Below are positions 1 through 7,878 of a stretch of DNA of 64,000 bases, one piece after another; position 1 is the first letter of the stretch; each line of letters starts with the position of its first letter. Location: positions 186,001 through 250,000 of the forward strand of contig DASZTW010000019.1 in NCBI GenBank assembly GCA_035547835.1. The letters are read 5' to 3'. Under the pieces are notes generated by a model, which saw only the letters and a list, made by a program, of their open reading frames with translations, searched no databases and was not told the origin of the DNA. The position numbers and the translations under genes were made by a program. The stretch is from Acidimicrobiales bacterium (GTDB taxonomy: Bacteria > Actinomycetota > Acidimicrobiia > Acidimicrobiales > Iamiaceae).

Positions 1-570
1 ATCTCGTCGCAGACGGCTCGCCTCGTGACGCAGGTGCTCGTCGCCAACGTGCAGGGTGGCACCGGTACGCGCGCCCGCCTCACCAACGGCCAGCAGGCCG
101 CCGGCAAGACCGGCACCACCGATGAAGCCAAGAACTTGTGGTTCGTCGGCTACACCCCCCAGCTCGCGACGGCGGTGTGGTGGGGTGACAGGGGCACCGC
201 TGAGGTCCCGATGTTCGGGGGCAGCGCCCAAGGTGGGCAGTACCCCGCCCGGACGTGGGGCTTGTTCATGAACGAGCTCCTGGCGTTGCGCAGCACGCCC
301 AAGGTTCCGTTCACGACCCCCGACCGCACCCGCGGCGGCGTTTACCTCACCATGGGCACCAACGACGGCCAGGGCTATGACCCGAACGTGTACCGCCGGG
401 CCGCTCCCGTGGTGCCGAGGCCCGCCGCCCCGCCGGCCAGCACGTCTTCGTCCACGCCGTCGTCCGGCCCGACCACTCCCGCGCCGACCCAGCCGACCGT
501 TCCGGGACCGACCGTCACCACACCTGGCGGCGGAAATGGCGGCCGACCCGGCCGCGGCGGGCATCCTTGA
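1..570 (+). CDS. Penicillin-binding protein, C-terminal part (5' end outside window)
   Basis: The frame is open from the first base, so only the C-terminal 189 residues are present. The KTGTT box (about residues 37-41), followed by a 'WFVGYTP' strand, is the KTG motif of the transpeptidase domain of class A penicillin-binding proteins, which cross-link peptidoglycan outside the membrane. After the domain comes a 50-residue Pro/Ser/Thr tail ending in Gly/Arg, common in actinobacterial PBP1A-type proteins. The Ser-x-x-Lys and SxN motifs lie upstream of the window. Class A is the best guess from the tail and motif spacing; the glycosyltransferase domain cannot be seen. Confidence 0.9.
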   Translation: MSSQTARLVTQVLVANVQGGTGTRARLTNGQQAAGKTGTTDEAKNLWFVGYTPQLATAVWWGDRGTAEVPMFGGSAQGGQYPARTWGLFMNELLALRSTPKVPFTTPDRTRGGVYLTMGTNDGQGYDPNVYRRAAPVVPRPAAPPASTSSSTPSSGPTTPAPTQPTVPGPTVTTPGGGNGGRPGRGGHP

Positions 571-576
571 GACCAT

Positions 577-1308
577 ATGAGTGACCCGTCCTCTCCCTCC
601 GACCTCGAACGGCTGCTCGCGGTCCAAGGCCACGACACACATGCCGACCAGCTTCGCCATCGCCGTGACTCGCTCGAGGAGCGAACGACGCTGGCCGAAG
701 CCAACCAGCGTCTCGCCGCGACCGACGCCGAGATCGCGCGGCTCGAGGCTGCTCGTGACGAGCTCGCTCGCGAGCAGAAGCGCGAGGAGGACGCGGCCGC
801 GTCGTTCGTCGAGCGGGCGGCCCTCGCGGAGCGCCAGCTCTACGGCGGCACCGTGTCCAACCCCCGCGAGTTGCAGGCGTTGCAGGACGACATCGCCTCC
901 CTGAAGCGCCACCAGTCGGGCCACGAAGACCGTGTGCTGGAGCTGATGGAGGAGATCGAACCGCTGCAGAGCGAGATCGACGCGCAGCGCGTCACCCGCC
1001 GCGAAACCGAGGCGGCCGTCTCCGCCGCGCAGGCGGGTCTGCTCGCGGCCGAGACCGCCGTCGACGCGGAGCTGGCCGAGGTCGAGGCGCAGCGAGCCGG
1101 GTCGATCGACGGCATCGACGAAGGATTGGTCGGCGAGTACGAGAAGCTGCGCGTGCCACTCGGCGGCGTGGCCATCGCACGACTCACCGGCAACCGTTGC
1201 GACGGCTGCCACCTCACCTTGTCGGCCGTCGAAGTCGACCGCATCCGGCACTTGCCGCCCGACGAGCTGGTCAACTGCGAAGAGTGCGGCCGCATGTTGG
1301 TCCACTGA
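577..1308 (+). CDS. Zinc-ribbon coiled-coil protein (C4-type, CT398/DUF164-like)
   Basis: 243 residues, starting 7 bases after the PBP stop. Residues 1-185 are charged heptad-like sequence rich in Glu, Arg, Ala and Leu and should form a long coiled coil. The C terminus holds a C4 zinc ribbon: 'CDGCHLTLS', then 'NCEECGRML', two CxxC knuckles about 28 residues apart. This layout matches the CT398-like zf-RING_7 family, which is widespread in bacteria and of uncertain role; binding to nucleic acid or to secretion or flagellar partners has been suggested. Its short distance from the PBP gene allows co-transcription. Confidence 0.85.
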   Translation: MSDPSSPSDLERLLAVQGHDTHADQLRHRRDSLEERTTLAEANQRLAATDAEIARLEAARDELAREQKREEDAAASFVERAALAERQLYGGTVSNPRELQALQDDIASLKRHQSGHEDRVLELMEEIEPLQSEIDAQRVTRRETEAAVSAAQAGLLAAETAVDAELAEVEAQRAGSIDGIDEGLVGEYEKLRVPLGGVAIARLTGNRCDGCHLTLSAVEVDRIRHLPPDELVNCEECGRMLVH

Positions 1309-1451
1309 GCATGCAAGGGGTCAGGCGAGTGCGCGCCGCGACGAGGATGGCGTGGCGAGGGAGTCGACGCCGCTCGCCGGCCGTGTGCTCCTCACCGAAC
1401 TTCGTGCCGGACGCCCGTCCGGGCGGCCGTCCGGGCGGCCGCTGAGCAGCC

Positions 1452-1952
1452 GTGTTGGTCTGGTTCCTCGGCGCGAGCGTCGTCGCCGTCTGGGTGGTGT
1501 TCCGGAGCCCCGCCCTCGACAACCGGCTGGTCGCGGTGGGGGCGGTGCTGCCGGTCCTCGAAGCGCTGACCGGCCGGCCTCGCGTCCTGCACACGTTGCT
1601 CGCGTCGATCGTCGTGCTCGTGGCGGTGATGTTGGCCACGCGTCGGCGGCGGCTGCTGCGACGCCGGTGGTTGGGGCTGCCGATCGGCCTGTTCTTGCAT
1701 CTCGTCCTCGACGGCACGTGGAGCCGCAAGCAGTTGTTCTGGTGGCCGTTGTTCGGCGCGGGGTTCGGTCATCGCCAAGTGCCCGAGCTGACCCACGGCG
1801 CGCTCGGCTGGCTGCTCGAGCTCGCCGGCATCGCGTGCCTGGTCTGGGTGGTCGAGCGGTTCCGCTTGCGTGAGCCGGCGCGGCGGAGCCTGTTCCTGCG
1901 CACCGGTCAGTTCTCCCGCGATCTGGCCAGGGGACCGGAGGCGGGATGCTGA
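1452..1952 (+). CDS. Small integral membrane protein, YdjM/DUF457-like
   Basis: 166 residues beginning with GTG. Four hydrophobic segments are visible: residues 2-17, 24-37, 48-62 and about 111-127. The pattern 'RVLHTLL', then 'GLFLHLVLDGTW', then 'WWPLFG' resembles the His/Asp-containing membrane segments of the YdjM/DUF457 'metal-dependent hydrolase' family, but the match is by eye and the catalytic role is unproven. The last 7 bases overlap the start of the histidine phosphatase gene, so the two are probably translationally coupled. The 143 bases before it contain a doubled 12-base GC-rich unit at about 1419-1441 and no other visible gene. Confidence 0.6.
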   Translation: MLVWFLGASVVAVWVVFRSPALDNRLVAVGAVLPVLEALTGRPRVLHTLLASIVVLVAVMLATRRRRLLRRRWLGLPIGLFLHLVLDGTWSRKQLFWWPLFGAGFGHRQVPELTHGALGWLLELAGIACLVWVVERFRLREPARRSLFLRTGQFSRDLARGPEAGC

Positions 1953-2530
1953 TCCTCGTCCGCCACGGTCGCACCGCGGCGAACGCGCAGCGGCTGCTGC
2001 TCGGCCGACTCGACCCGCCGCTCGACGACGAAGGTCGCCGCCAGGCGGCGCGCCTGCGCGAGGCGGTTGGGTCGTTCGACCACATCCGGTCGAGCCCGTT
2101 GCAGCGGACCCGGGAGACCGCGCAGGCCATCGCGGGTGCCGTCACCGTCGACGTCGATCCGCGGTGGGTCGAGATCGACTACGGCAACTACGACGGGTTG
2201 CCATTGGCCGACGTCCCGCCAGACATGTGGCGCGCGTGGCGCAGCGACCCGTCCTTCACGCCGCCGGGAGGCGAGTCCCTCGCCTCCCTGCAAGCGCGCG
2301 TCGCGGCCGCGTGCGACGACCTTCGGGCCGAGGCCGAAGCCCACGACGTGGTCGTGGTCAGCCACGTGTCGCCGATCAAGGCGGCGGTCGCGTGGGCACT
2401 CGGCGCGGGTCCGGAGCTGGCGTGGAAGCTGTTCCTGCAGCCGGCCTCGATCACCCGGATCGCCGTCGGCCCCACCGGTCCGGTGATCCACTCGTTCAAC
2501 GAGGCGGGCCATCTCCTCGGCGACGCCTGA
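1946..2530 (+). CDS. Histidine phosphatase family protein (phosphoglycerate mutase-like)
   Basis: 194 residues. The N terminus 'LILVRHGRTAANAQ' carries the RHG box whose His is phosphorylated in the histidine phosphatase superfamily. A second His in 'VVVSHVSPIKAAV' (about residues 136-148) matches the other active-site His, and 'SSPLQRTRETA' is the usual substrate-pocket motif. The length suits broad-specificity phosphatases of the CobC/GpmB type rather than true cofactor-dependent glycolytic mutases (about 250 residues). The substrate cannot be predicted. It overlaps the membrane protein gene upstream. Confidence 0.88.
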   Translation: MLILVRHGRTAANAQRLLLGRLDPPLDDEGRRQAARLREAVGSFDHIRSSPLQRTRETAQAIAGAVTVDVDPRWVEIDYGNYDGLPLADVPPDMWRAWRSDPSFTPPGGESLASLQARVAAACDDLRAEAEAHDVVVVSHVSPIKAAVAWALGAGPELAWKLFLQPASITRIAVGPTGPVIHSFNEAGHLLGDA

Positions 2531-2703
2531 ACAGCGAGCCCAGGCCACCAGCCGGAGTCGACGCAGAAGTCTCGGCGCGGGCCTCAACGGCAGGCTTGTT
2601 CGGGCCGATGGTCGAAGTGATGGACGAAAGAACGGTGCGGCGCTGGGGTTAGCCTCGTTTCGTTTGGTGCGGAGCAGGTCCCGGTTCTGCGCCCCGGATC
2701 TCG

Positions 2704-4056
2704 ATGTCGATGCTGCGTACCGTCCAACCACCCAGGTCCCCAACCCGCGTGCTCGCGGTGTGGTGCACCGCCCTCGCCCTGTTCGCGGCGTCGGGGCTGG
2801 TCTCGGCGCCCCGCGCGGGTGGGCAGGCGTTGCCGCCGGCCGCCTCGGGTCCCTCATCGAGCGCCGCCCCGCCCACGTCGACGGCGACGTCGCCCGCACC
2901 CACGACCCCCACGACGCTGCCCCACGGCGACGGCGGCGTCACCACGCAGCCGCCGAAAGGTGGCGAGTCCTCGTCGACGACTTCGACGGTGCCCGCCGGG
3001 CCCACGCTGCCCGATCCGTCGGGCCGGGTCCGGGCGCTGCTCGCCGAGATCGACATCTTGAACGCCCGCGACGCGGTCCCGAAGGCCCAGCAGCACGTCG
3101 TCGACATGCAATCCCGGGCCCAGGATGCCGGCGGTCGCCTGGCCGACGCCCAGTCCCGTCTGGCCCTGGCCGACGACGAGTTGAGCGAGACCCAACAGCG
3201 GCTGGCGACCCTGGCCATCTCGCAGTACGTCGACCCGGGGCAGTCGCAGCTCGAAGCCATCGTCGGCGGCGACAGCAGCATCGGCGAGAAGCGATCGGTG
3301 CTCTTGTCGGTGTCGCTCAAGGCTGAGCGGGCCAAGCTCATGGCCGCCCGCGACGTGCGGGCCGCCCGTGCCCGCGACGTCGCCCGCGCCCGCAAGTCCA
3401 AAAAGGCCGCCGACGGCGACGTGGTCACCGCACAAGAGGGGGTCGTCAAGGCCCACAGCGCGTCGAGCGACGCCGCCGCGGCGCTGCGCGAGGCCGAGGC
3501 GCACCTGCACGACTCGGGGGCGGGCTCGTGGTCGTTGTCGATCGAAGGCGCCAGCGCGGCCAAGCCCGAAGAGATGGCGTACTGGTTCGCGACCCGCGGC
3601 ACGACGCCCGAAGCGCAAGCGCCGCTGTTGCAGCTCACGAAATGGTTCGTGCAGGAAGGCGACGACGAAGGCGTGCGTGGCGACATGGCGTTCGCGCAGT
3701 CGATCGTCGAGACCGGCTCCTTCACGAACCCCGACACCATCGTCCGCAACAACTTCGCCGGCGTCGGTCACTGCGACTCGTGCGCGGCCGGGTTCTCGTT
3801 CGCGACGCCCCAGCTCGGCATCCGCGCCCAGATCCAGCTGCTGAAGTCGTACGCGGAGAAGGACCCGAAGTACCAGCACCCGCTCGTCGACAAGCGCCTG
3901 CGCGGGCCGGCCGGTTGCTGCCGCACCTGGCGGCAGCTCACCCGTGTGTGGGCCACCGCCCCGAACTACGGCCCCGTGATCCTCGACATGTACCGGCAGC
4001 TGCTGGTGTTCGTGGTGCAGCACCGCGGCGGCGTCGTGCCGCCCGGCACCGGCTGA
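2704..4056 (+). CDS. Secreted coiled-coil protein with glucosaminidase-like domain
   Basis: 450 residues. Residues about 15-40 look like a signal peptide ending near 'APRAGGQA'. A Pro/Thr/Ser linker runs to about residue 95, then an Ala/Gln/Arg-rich coiled coil to about 280, like the N terminus of CwlO/RipA-type cell-wall hydrolases. Residues from about 290 ('EMAYWFATRG') to the end contain 'MAFAQSIVETGSF' and 'NNFAGVGHCDSC', resembling the lysozyme-like fold of the glucosaminidase family, with Glu in 'VETGSF' a possible catalytic acid. A role in peptidoglycan remodelling during division is inferred. A second ATG lies two codons downstream. The 173 bases upstream show no other gene. Confidence 0.75.
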   Translation: MSMLRTVQPPRSPTRVLAVWCTALALFAASGLVSAPRAGGQALPPAASGPSSSAAPPTSTATSPAPTTPTTLPHGDGGVTTQPPKGGESSSTTSTVPAGPTLPDPSGRVRALLAEIDILNARDAVPKAQQHVVDMQSRAQDAGGRLADAQSRLALADDELSETQQRLATLAISQYVDPGQSQLEAIVGGDSSIGEKRSVLLSVSLKAERAKLMAARDVRAARARDVARARKSKKAADGDVVTAQEGVVKAHSASSDAAAALREAEAHLHDSGAGSWSLSIEGASAAKPEEMAYWFATRGTTPEAQAPLLQLTKWFVQEGDDEGVRGDMAFAQSIVETGSFTNPDTIVRNNFAGVGHCDSCAAGFSFATPQLGIRAQIQLLKSYAEKDPKYQHPLVDKRLRGPAGCCRTWRQLTRVWATAPNYGPVILDMYRQLLVFVVQHRGGVVPPGTG

Positions 4057-4097
4057 CCTCGGCACCGCCCGTCGAGGGCCGTCCGTAGGATGGCCCG

Positions 4098-5249
4098 ATG
4101 CCCACGTTCATCACCCGGCTCGAGCCGCCGCCCGGCAGCGGGCCTCGGGTGGCGGTGAAGGACTGCATCGACGTCGCGGGCGTCGTCACGACGGTCGGGT
4201 CGCCGGCCGTCGCAAGTGCTGCGACACCCGCGGTGCGCGACGCGGCCTGTGTCGCCGCTGTCCGGGGTGCGGGCGGTCGCATCGTCGGCAAGGCGAACTT
4301 GCACGAGCTGTGCTTCGGCTCGACTGGTGTGAACCCGTGGTACGGCACGCCGGCCAACCCGCTCGACCCGAGCCGCATCCCTGGTGGGTCGTCGAGCGGA
4401 TCGGCGGTGGCGGTGGCGACCGGCGAAGCGGACTTCGCGCTCGGCACCGACACCACCGGGTCGGTCCGCACGCCCGCGGCGTGCTGCGGTGTGGCGGGCC
4501 TGAAGACCACTTGGGGGCGGGTGTCGCTCGACGGGGTGGCGCCGCTCGCGCCCAGCCTCGACACGGTCGGCGTGCTCGCAGTGGGGGTGGCCGCGCTCAC
4601 CACCGGCATGGCGATGGTCGATCCCACTTTCGATGCCGCCGCCGCCGGGTCGGCGGACAACGGCGAGGTCCGGGTCGGTCGCATCCGACCGCCCCGTGTC
4701 GAGCCTGGGGTCGATCAGGCGATCGACGCGGCGCTCGCGGCCGCGGGGTGCACGATGGTCGACATCGAGCTCGCCGGTTGGGGCATGGCCTCCGACGACG
4801 GTCTGACCGTGTTGTTCGCCGAGGCGTGGCGGGCCTGGGGTCACTTGTACCAAGAGCCGGCCGCGGAGCTCGGTGACGAGCTCCGTGAGCGGTTCGCGGT
4901 GGCGCAGCAGGTGACCTCTGCCCAGGAGGCGGCCGCGCTCGCCCGCCGGAGCGCATGGCAGCGCGAGCTCGATGCGGCGCTGTCCGACGTCGATGCCATC
5001 TCGTTGCCGGTGATCGCCGGCGAACCGCCCCGCATCGAAGCGCGCGACATCGCGCCGAACCACTTCGCGGCCGCAGTCAGTTTCGCCGGTAACCCCGCCT
5101 TGGCGCTGCCGGTGCCGAGGTCCGACGGACGCCTGCCGGCCAGCGTGCAGCTCGTGGGCGCGCGTGGCGGCGACGAGGACCTGGTCCGGGTGGGCGCCCG
5201 CATCGAGCGGGCAGTGGGTGCCGGCCCGCACCACCGTGCGGGTGGCTGA
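4098..5249 (+). CDS. Amidase (amidase signature family)
   Basis: 383 residues. The amidase-signature catalytic set is visible: Lys21 in 'VAVKDCID', the Ser-rich loop 'IPGGSSSGSAVAVATG' at about 95-110 (cis-Ser), and the nucleophile Ser in 'DTTGSVRTPA' at about 116-125. These enzymes hydrolyse amide bonds through a Ser-cisSer-Lys triad. The protein lacks the usual 40-60 residue N-terminal extension before the Lys and is shorter than most members (about 450-500), resembling compact allophanate-hydrolase or aryl-amidase-like forms. No GatB or GatC is adjacent, so it is unlikely to be GatA. The substrate is unknown. Confidence 0.88.
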   Translation: MPTFITRLEPPPGSGPRVAVKDCIDVAGVVTTVGSPAVASAATPAVRDAACVAAVRGAGGRIVGKANLHELCFGSTGVNPWYGTPANPLDPSRIPGGSSSGSAVAVATGEADFALGTDTTGSVRTPAACCGVAGLKTTWGRVSLDGVAPLAPSLDTVGVLAVGVAALTTGMAMVDPTFDAAAAGSADNGEVRVGRIRPPRVEPGVDQAIDAALAAAGCTMVDIELAGWGMASDDGLTVLFAEAWRAWGHLYQEPAAELGDELRERFAVAQQVTSAQEAAALARRSAWQRELDAALSDVDAISLPVIAGEPPRIEARDIAPNHFAAAVSFAGNPALALPVPRSDGRLPASVQLVGARGGDEDLVRVGARIERAVGAGPHHRAGG

Positions 5250-5270
5250 AGCCGGAAGCGTGCCGGCCGG

Positions 5271-5588
5271 TCAGGTCGCTGCGCCGACCGGATCGTCGTC
5301 GGAATCGTCGTCCGTGTCGCCGGGACCCGCAGCGAGGTCATCGGCGCGGGTCCCGAGCGTGCCGGGCTCGATCCGGCAGGAGTCGATGTAGGCGTCCACG
5401 TCGCTGCGGCGAATGCGGGCAGAGCGGGGACCGGGCCGGTCGATCGGGAGCTCCCCACGCCGGCCCAGGCGTGCCACCGTCTCCTTCGTCAGTCCCAGCA
5501 GGGTGGCCGCCTCGCGCACGGTCAGCCAGTCAGTCGGTTCGGGCACGACGTCGATCGTAGTAGGACAGGGGGTGCTGACTGAAGTCAT
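5271..5588 (-). CDS. Excisionase/MerR-type helix-turn-helix protein
   Basis: 105 residues. 'DWLTVREAATLLGLTKETVARLGRRGELP' (about residues 20-48), followed by 'IRRSDVDAYI', is the winged-helix pattern of the small excisionase/BldC-like HTH_17 family that binds DNA. The C-terminal 40 residues are acidic and probably disordered. It stands alone, convergent with the amidase gene, with no integrase nearby, so a BldC-like transcription factor is as likely as a recombination directionality factor. Confidence 0.8.
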   Translation of the reverse strand: MTSVSTPCPTTIDVVPEPTDWLTVREAATLLGLTKETVARLGRRGELPIDRPGPRSARIRRSDVDAYIDSCRIEPGTLGTRADDLAAGPGDTDDDSDDDPVGAAT

Positions 5589-5635
5589 GCACTCTCGCTA
5601 CTTCTAGTGCGTTCCTGTGTGGACGGGTGAGCCAC

Positions 5636-5735
5636 CTGGTGTGGGTTGCCGTCTGGTGTGGGTTGCCGTCTGGTGTGGGTTGCCCCCTGGTGTGGGTTGC
5701 CCCCTGGTGTGGGTTGCCGCCTGGTGTGGGGCAAT
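5636..5735. repeat. Tandem array of 17-bp units, about 5.5 copies
   Basis: Head-to-tail copies of CTGGTGTGGGTTGCCGT start at 5636, 5653, 5670, 5687 and 5704, with a partly matching sixth at 5721. The last two bases vary (GT, GT, CC, CC, GC). The array lies about 65-165 bases beyond the 3' end of the RNase P RNA, in its direction of transcription. The 17-base period is not a multiple of three, which argues against a coding origin. Confidence 0.9.
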
Positions 5736-5795
5736 GGTCCGGGCTGCCACCTGGTCAGGGGCAATGGTCCGGGCTGCCACCTGGTCAGGGGCAAT
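5736..5795. repeat. Two perfect 30-bp direct repeats next to the RNase P RNA 3' end
   Basis: Bases 5736-5765 and 5766-5795 are identical 30-base units beginning GGTCCGGGCTGCCACC and ending GGGGCAAT. They abut the 17-bp array on one side and the 3' end of the RNase P RNA on the other. The GCAAT end is also shared by the degenerate last 17-bp unit, which suggests growth of one repeat type from the other by slippage. Confidence 0.9.
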
Positions 5796-5798
5796 GGT

Positions 5799-6181
<383 letters not shown>

Positions 6182-6263
6182 GCCGGTCATCGTCGCACAT
6201 CCCGCCCCACGCCGACCATCCGCCGCGAGGTTGGTCGCGGCCACGCCGGCCACCCCGTCCTGC

Positions 6264-6304
6264 TGTGAGCAGTTGGCCACCCGGTGGGTGGCCAACTGCT
6301 CACA
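6264..6304. terminator. Strong hairpin (18-bp perfect arms, 5-nt loop) beyond the ferritin-like operon
   Basis: Arms at 6264-6281 and 6287-6304 are perfect inverse complements around the loop CGGTG. It lies 30 bases beyond the minus-strand stop at 6334 and before rnpB, where a transcript end is expected. There is no T-run, so it is not a classical intrinsic terminator; it could act with Rho or protect the mRNA 3' end. A second copy with compensated changes lies at 11024-11064. Confidence 0.75.
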
Positions 6305-6333
6305 CCACGGGGGGGATGGGGGGATTGGTCGCG

Positions 6334-7077
6334 TCAGGACTTGGCGCCGACGGCGGCGTCGGAGCCGATGGCGTTGGTGATCGCCTGCTTGGACGCAGGC
6401 ACCCACTGGCTCGGGTCGTTCGGTGTCAGCAGCTGAGCGAACACGATCCGGTGGCGGGCTTCGGTCGCGCCGACGCTCATGGCGGCCTGGCGCAGCTCCG
6501 GCGTACCGAGCTCGGCGGCATCGGCGGTGTAGGTGGCCGAGGCGATGTCTTCCAGCGCCTGGCAGAACGCGATCCAGTCCTGGTCGGTGGTGCCCGCCGC
6601 GGGGTTCTGCAGCTCTTGGATCTTCGGCTGGAGCAGCGTCGAGCTCAGCACCGCATTGGCCTTGTCGTACGCCTTGCCCCCCGCCTTGGTGGTGGCGTCC
6701 TGCATGGTGTGGGCGTGCTCGGAGTGGTGTTGGCTGAACTGCTTGATGACCTGGATTGCCGCCGGGTCTTTGATCCAGCCCTTGCTCGTGATGTCGTCGT
6801 AGAACGACACGAGCAGGAGCTCGAGCGACGTCGCGGTCTGGAGCACCGACTGATCGGTCTCGCTGCCGGTGAGCGCCTCGCTGGTGCTCGGGGCACGAGG
6901 CGGGAGCAACGTGCTCGAGGTGACGGGCTGGTTGCCGGTGTGCGCGACGGGCCCGCCGCTCGGCCCGCAGGCCGCCACGACCGCCGCGCCGGCGACGGCG
7001 CCGCCGAGGGCGAGGAAGCGCCGACGGTTCGGGTTGGGGACGTGGTCGTCGTGGTTGTCCATGCTCTCCACTGCCAT
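6334..7077 (-). CDS. Tat-exported ferritin-like domain protein (second of pair)
   Basis: 247 residues from an ATG preceded by GGAGAG at good spacing; an upstream in-frame start would overlap the preceding gene without a ribosome site. The N terminus has the twin-arginine motif 'NRRRFLALGG', a hydrophobic stretch and a lipobox-like 'VVAAC', so it is probably a Tat-exported lipoprotein. The mature part is helical with 'TATSLELLLVSFYD', 'FSQHHSEHAHTM' and 'MSVGATEARHR', matching the Ferritin_2 (PF13668) four-helix group. Whether the metal site is complete cannot be judged. It starts 17 bases after the paralogue upstream, so the two form an operon. Confidence 0.85.
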   Translation of the reverse strand: MAVESMDNHDDHVPNPNRRRFLALGGAVAGAAVVAACGPSGGPVAHTGNQPVTSSTLLPPRAPSTSEALTGSETDQSVLQTATSLELLLVSFYDDITSKGWIKDPAAIQVIKQFSQHHSEHAHTMQDATTKAGGKAYDKANAVLSSTLLQPKIQELQNPAAGTTDQDWIAFCQALEDIASATYTADAAELGTPELRQAAMSVGATEARHRIVFAQLLTPNDPSQWVPASKQAITNAIGSDAAVGAKS

Positions 7078-7093
7078 TCGTCTCTCCGCTGCC

Positions 7094-7756
7094 TCAGCTG
7101 CTGGTGTCGCTCGACCCACTGCCGCTGGCCGACGCGGCAGGTGCCGGGTACTGGGCGGGATCGAGCTTGTCGGTGTCGGGTTGGGTGACCGGCACGAGGG
7201 TGTCGGTCGACCCTCCGGTCAGCAGGCCGAGGGTGACGGCGTGCTGCGCCTCGACGGGCAAGACCGCCGCGAACAGCTTGGCGCCACCGCTGTTGTCGAA
7301 CTCACCGAGCACCCACTGCCAGGTGGCCGCCGCGATTTCCTCGAGCTGGGCGAGCGCCTTCAACGTGGCGGCCCCGCCGGCGCCGACTTGGCCGCTGAAC
7401 TGGCTGACGACCTTGGCGTTGGGCTTGTCGGGCGGGTTGGCGCCGGCAGCGCCGAAGAAGCCGCCGAACAGGTCGGCGTGATCTTGGTGGTGCTGGCCGA
7501 AGCTCTGCACGAGCGACGCCTGTGCGCCGGCCTTCGCGGCGGCCGTGTCGTAGAGCGTGACCAGCGCCAGCTCGACGGACTGGGCGAACCCGGCGAGGTC
7601 GTAGTCGGTCGGCGGCTCGTCGGCCCACGCGGCAGGGAAGAAGCGGCTGAGCGGAACCATGCCGGTGCCGACCGCGACGATCGGCGCGGCGGCGGCCGCT
7701 CTGGCGAGCAGGCCACGACGGGTCGGGCCGCGGTCGTCCGCGAGGGACTGATCCAC
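7094..7756 (-). CDS. Tat-exported ferritin-like domain protein (first of pair)
   Basis: 220 residues. The GTG at 7756 is chosen because AGGAGGT lies seven bases upstream; an in-frame TTG at 7777 has no such site. The signal contains 'TRRGLLARAAAAAP', a Tat-type motif. 'GFAQSVELALVTLYDTA', 'FGQHHQDHADLF' and 'LPVEAQHAVTLG' correspond position by position to the helices of the downstream paralogue, so the pair arose by duplication. The Ser/Gly C-terminal tail looks disordered. An extracytoplasmic iron or redox role is inferred from family only. Confidence 0.82.
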   Translation of the reverse strand: MDQSLADDRGPTRRGLLARAAAAAPIVAVGTGMVPLSRFFPAAWADEPPTDYDLAGFAQSVELALVTLYDTAAAKAGAQASLVQSFGQHHQDHADLFGGFFGAAGANPPDKPNAKVVSQFSGQVGAGGAATLKALAQLEEIAAATWQWVLGEFDNSGGAKLFAAVLPVEAQHAVTLGLLTGGSTDTLVPVTQPDTDKLDPAQYPAPAASASGSGSSDTSS

Positions 7757-7810
7757 TTCTCTACCTCCTGACGTCAACCGCTCTTTCCTACTAGGACCGG
7801 GGTCGCGGAC

Positions 7811-7842
7811 AGAAAACGCCCGCTCGCGACACAGGCGGGCGT
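7811..7842 (-). terminator. Intrinsic terminator after glpK
   Basis: On the minus strand, ACGCCCGC (7842-7835) pairs perfectly with GCGGGCGT (7823-7816) and is followed directly by TTTTCTG. It begins 37 bases after the glpK stop and before the ferritin-like gene start, so it should end the glycerol operon transcript. Confidence 0.8.
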
Positions 7843-7878
7843 CACCTTAGGGCACCCGATCGACGCCTCTGGGGCGGA

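Noticed and set aside
1321-2145. Minus-strand Arg-rich open frame opposite the membrane protein and phosphatase genes
   Set aside because: It is antisense to genes with clear motifs or membrane segments and has compositional features of a shadow frame.
5271-5588. Excisionase of an integrated element
   Set aside because: No integrase, attachment repeat or phage gene is near; a BldC-like regulator fits as well, so only the HTH family is called.
5636-5795. CRISPR array
   Set aside because: The 17- and 30-bp units are directly adjacent, with no unique spacers and no cas genes nearby.
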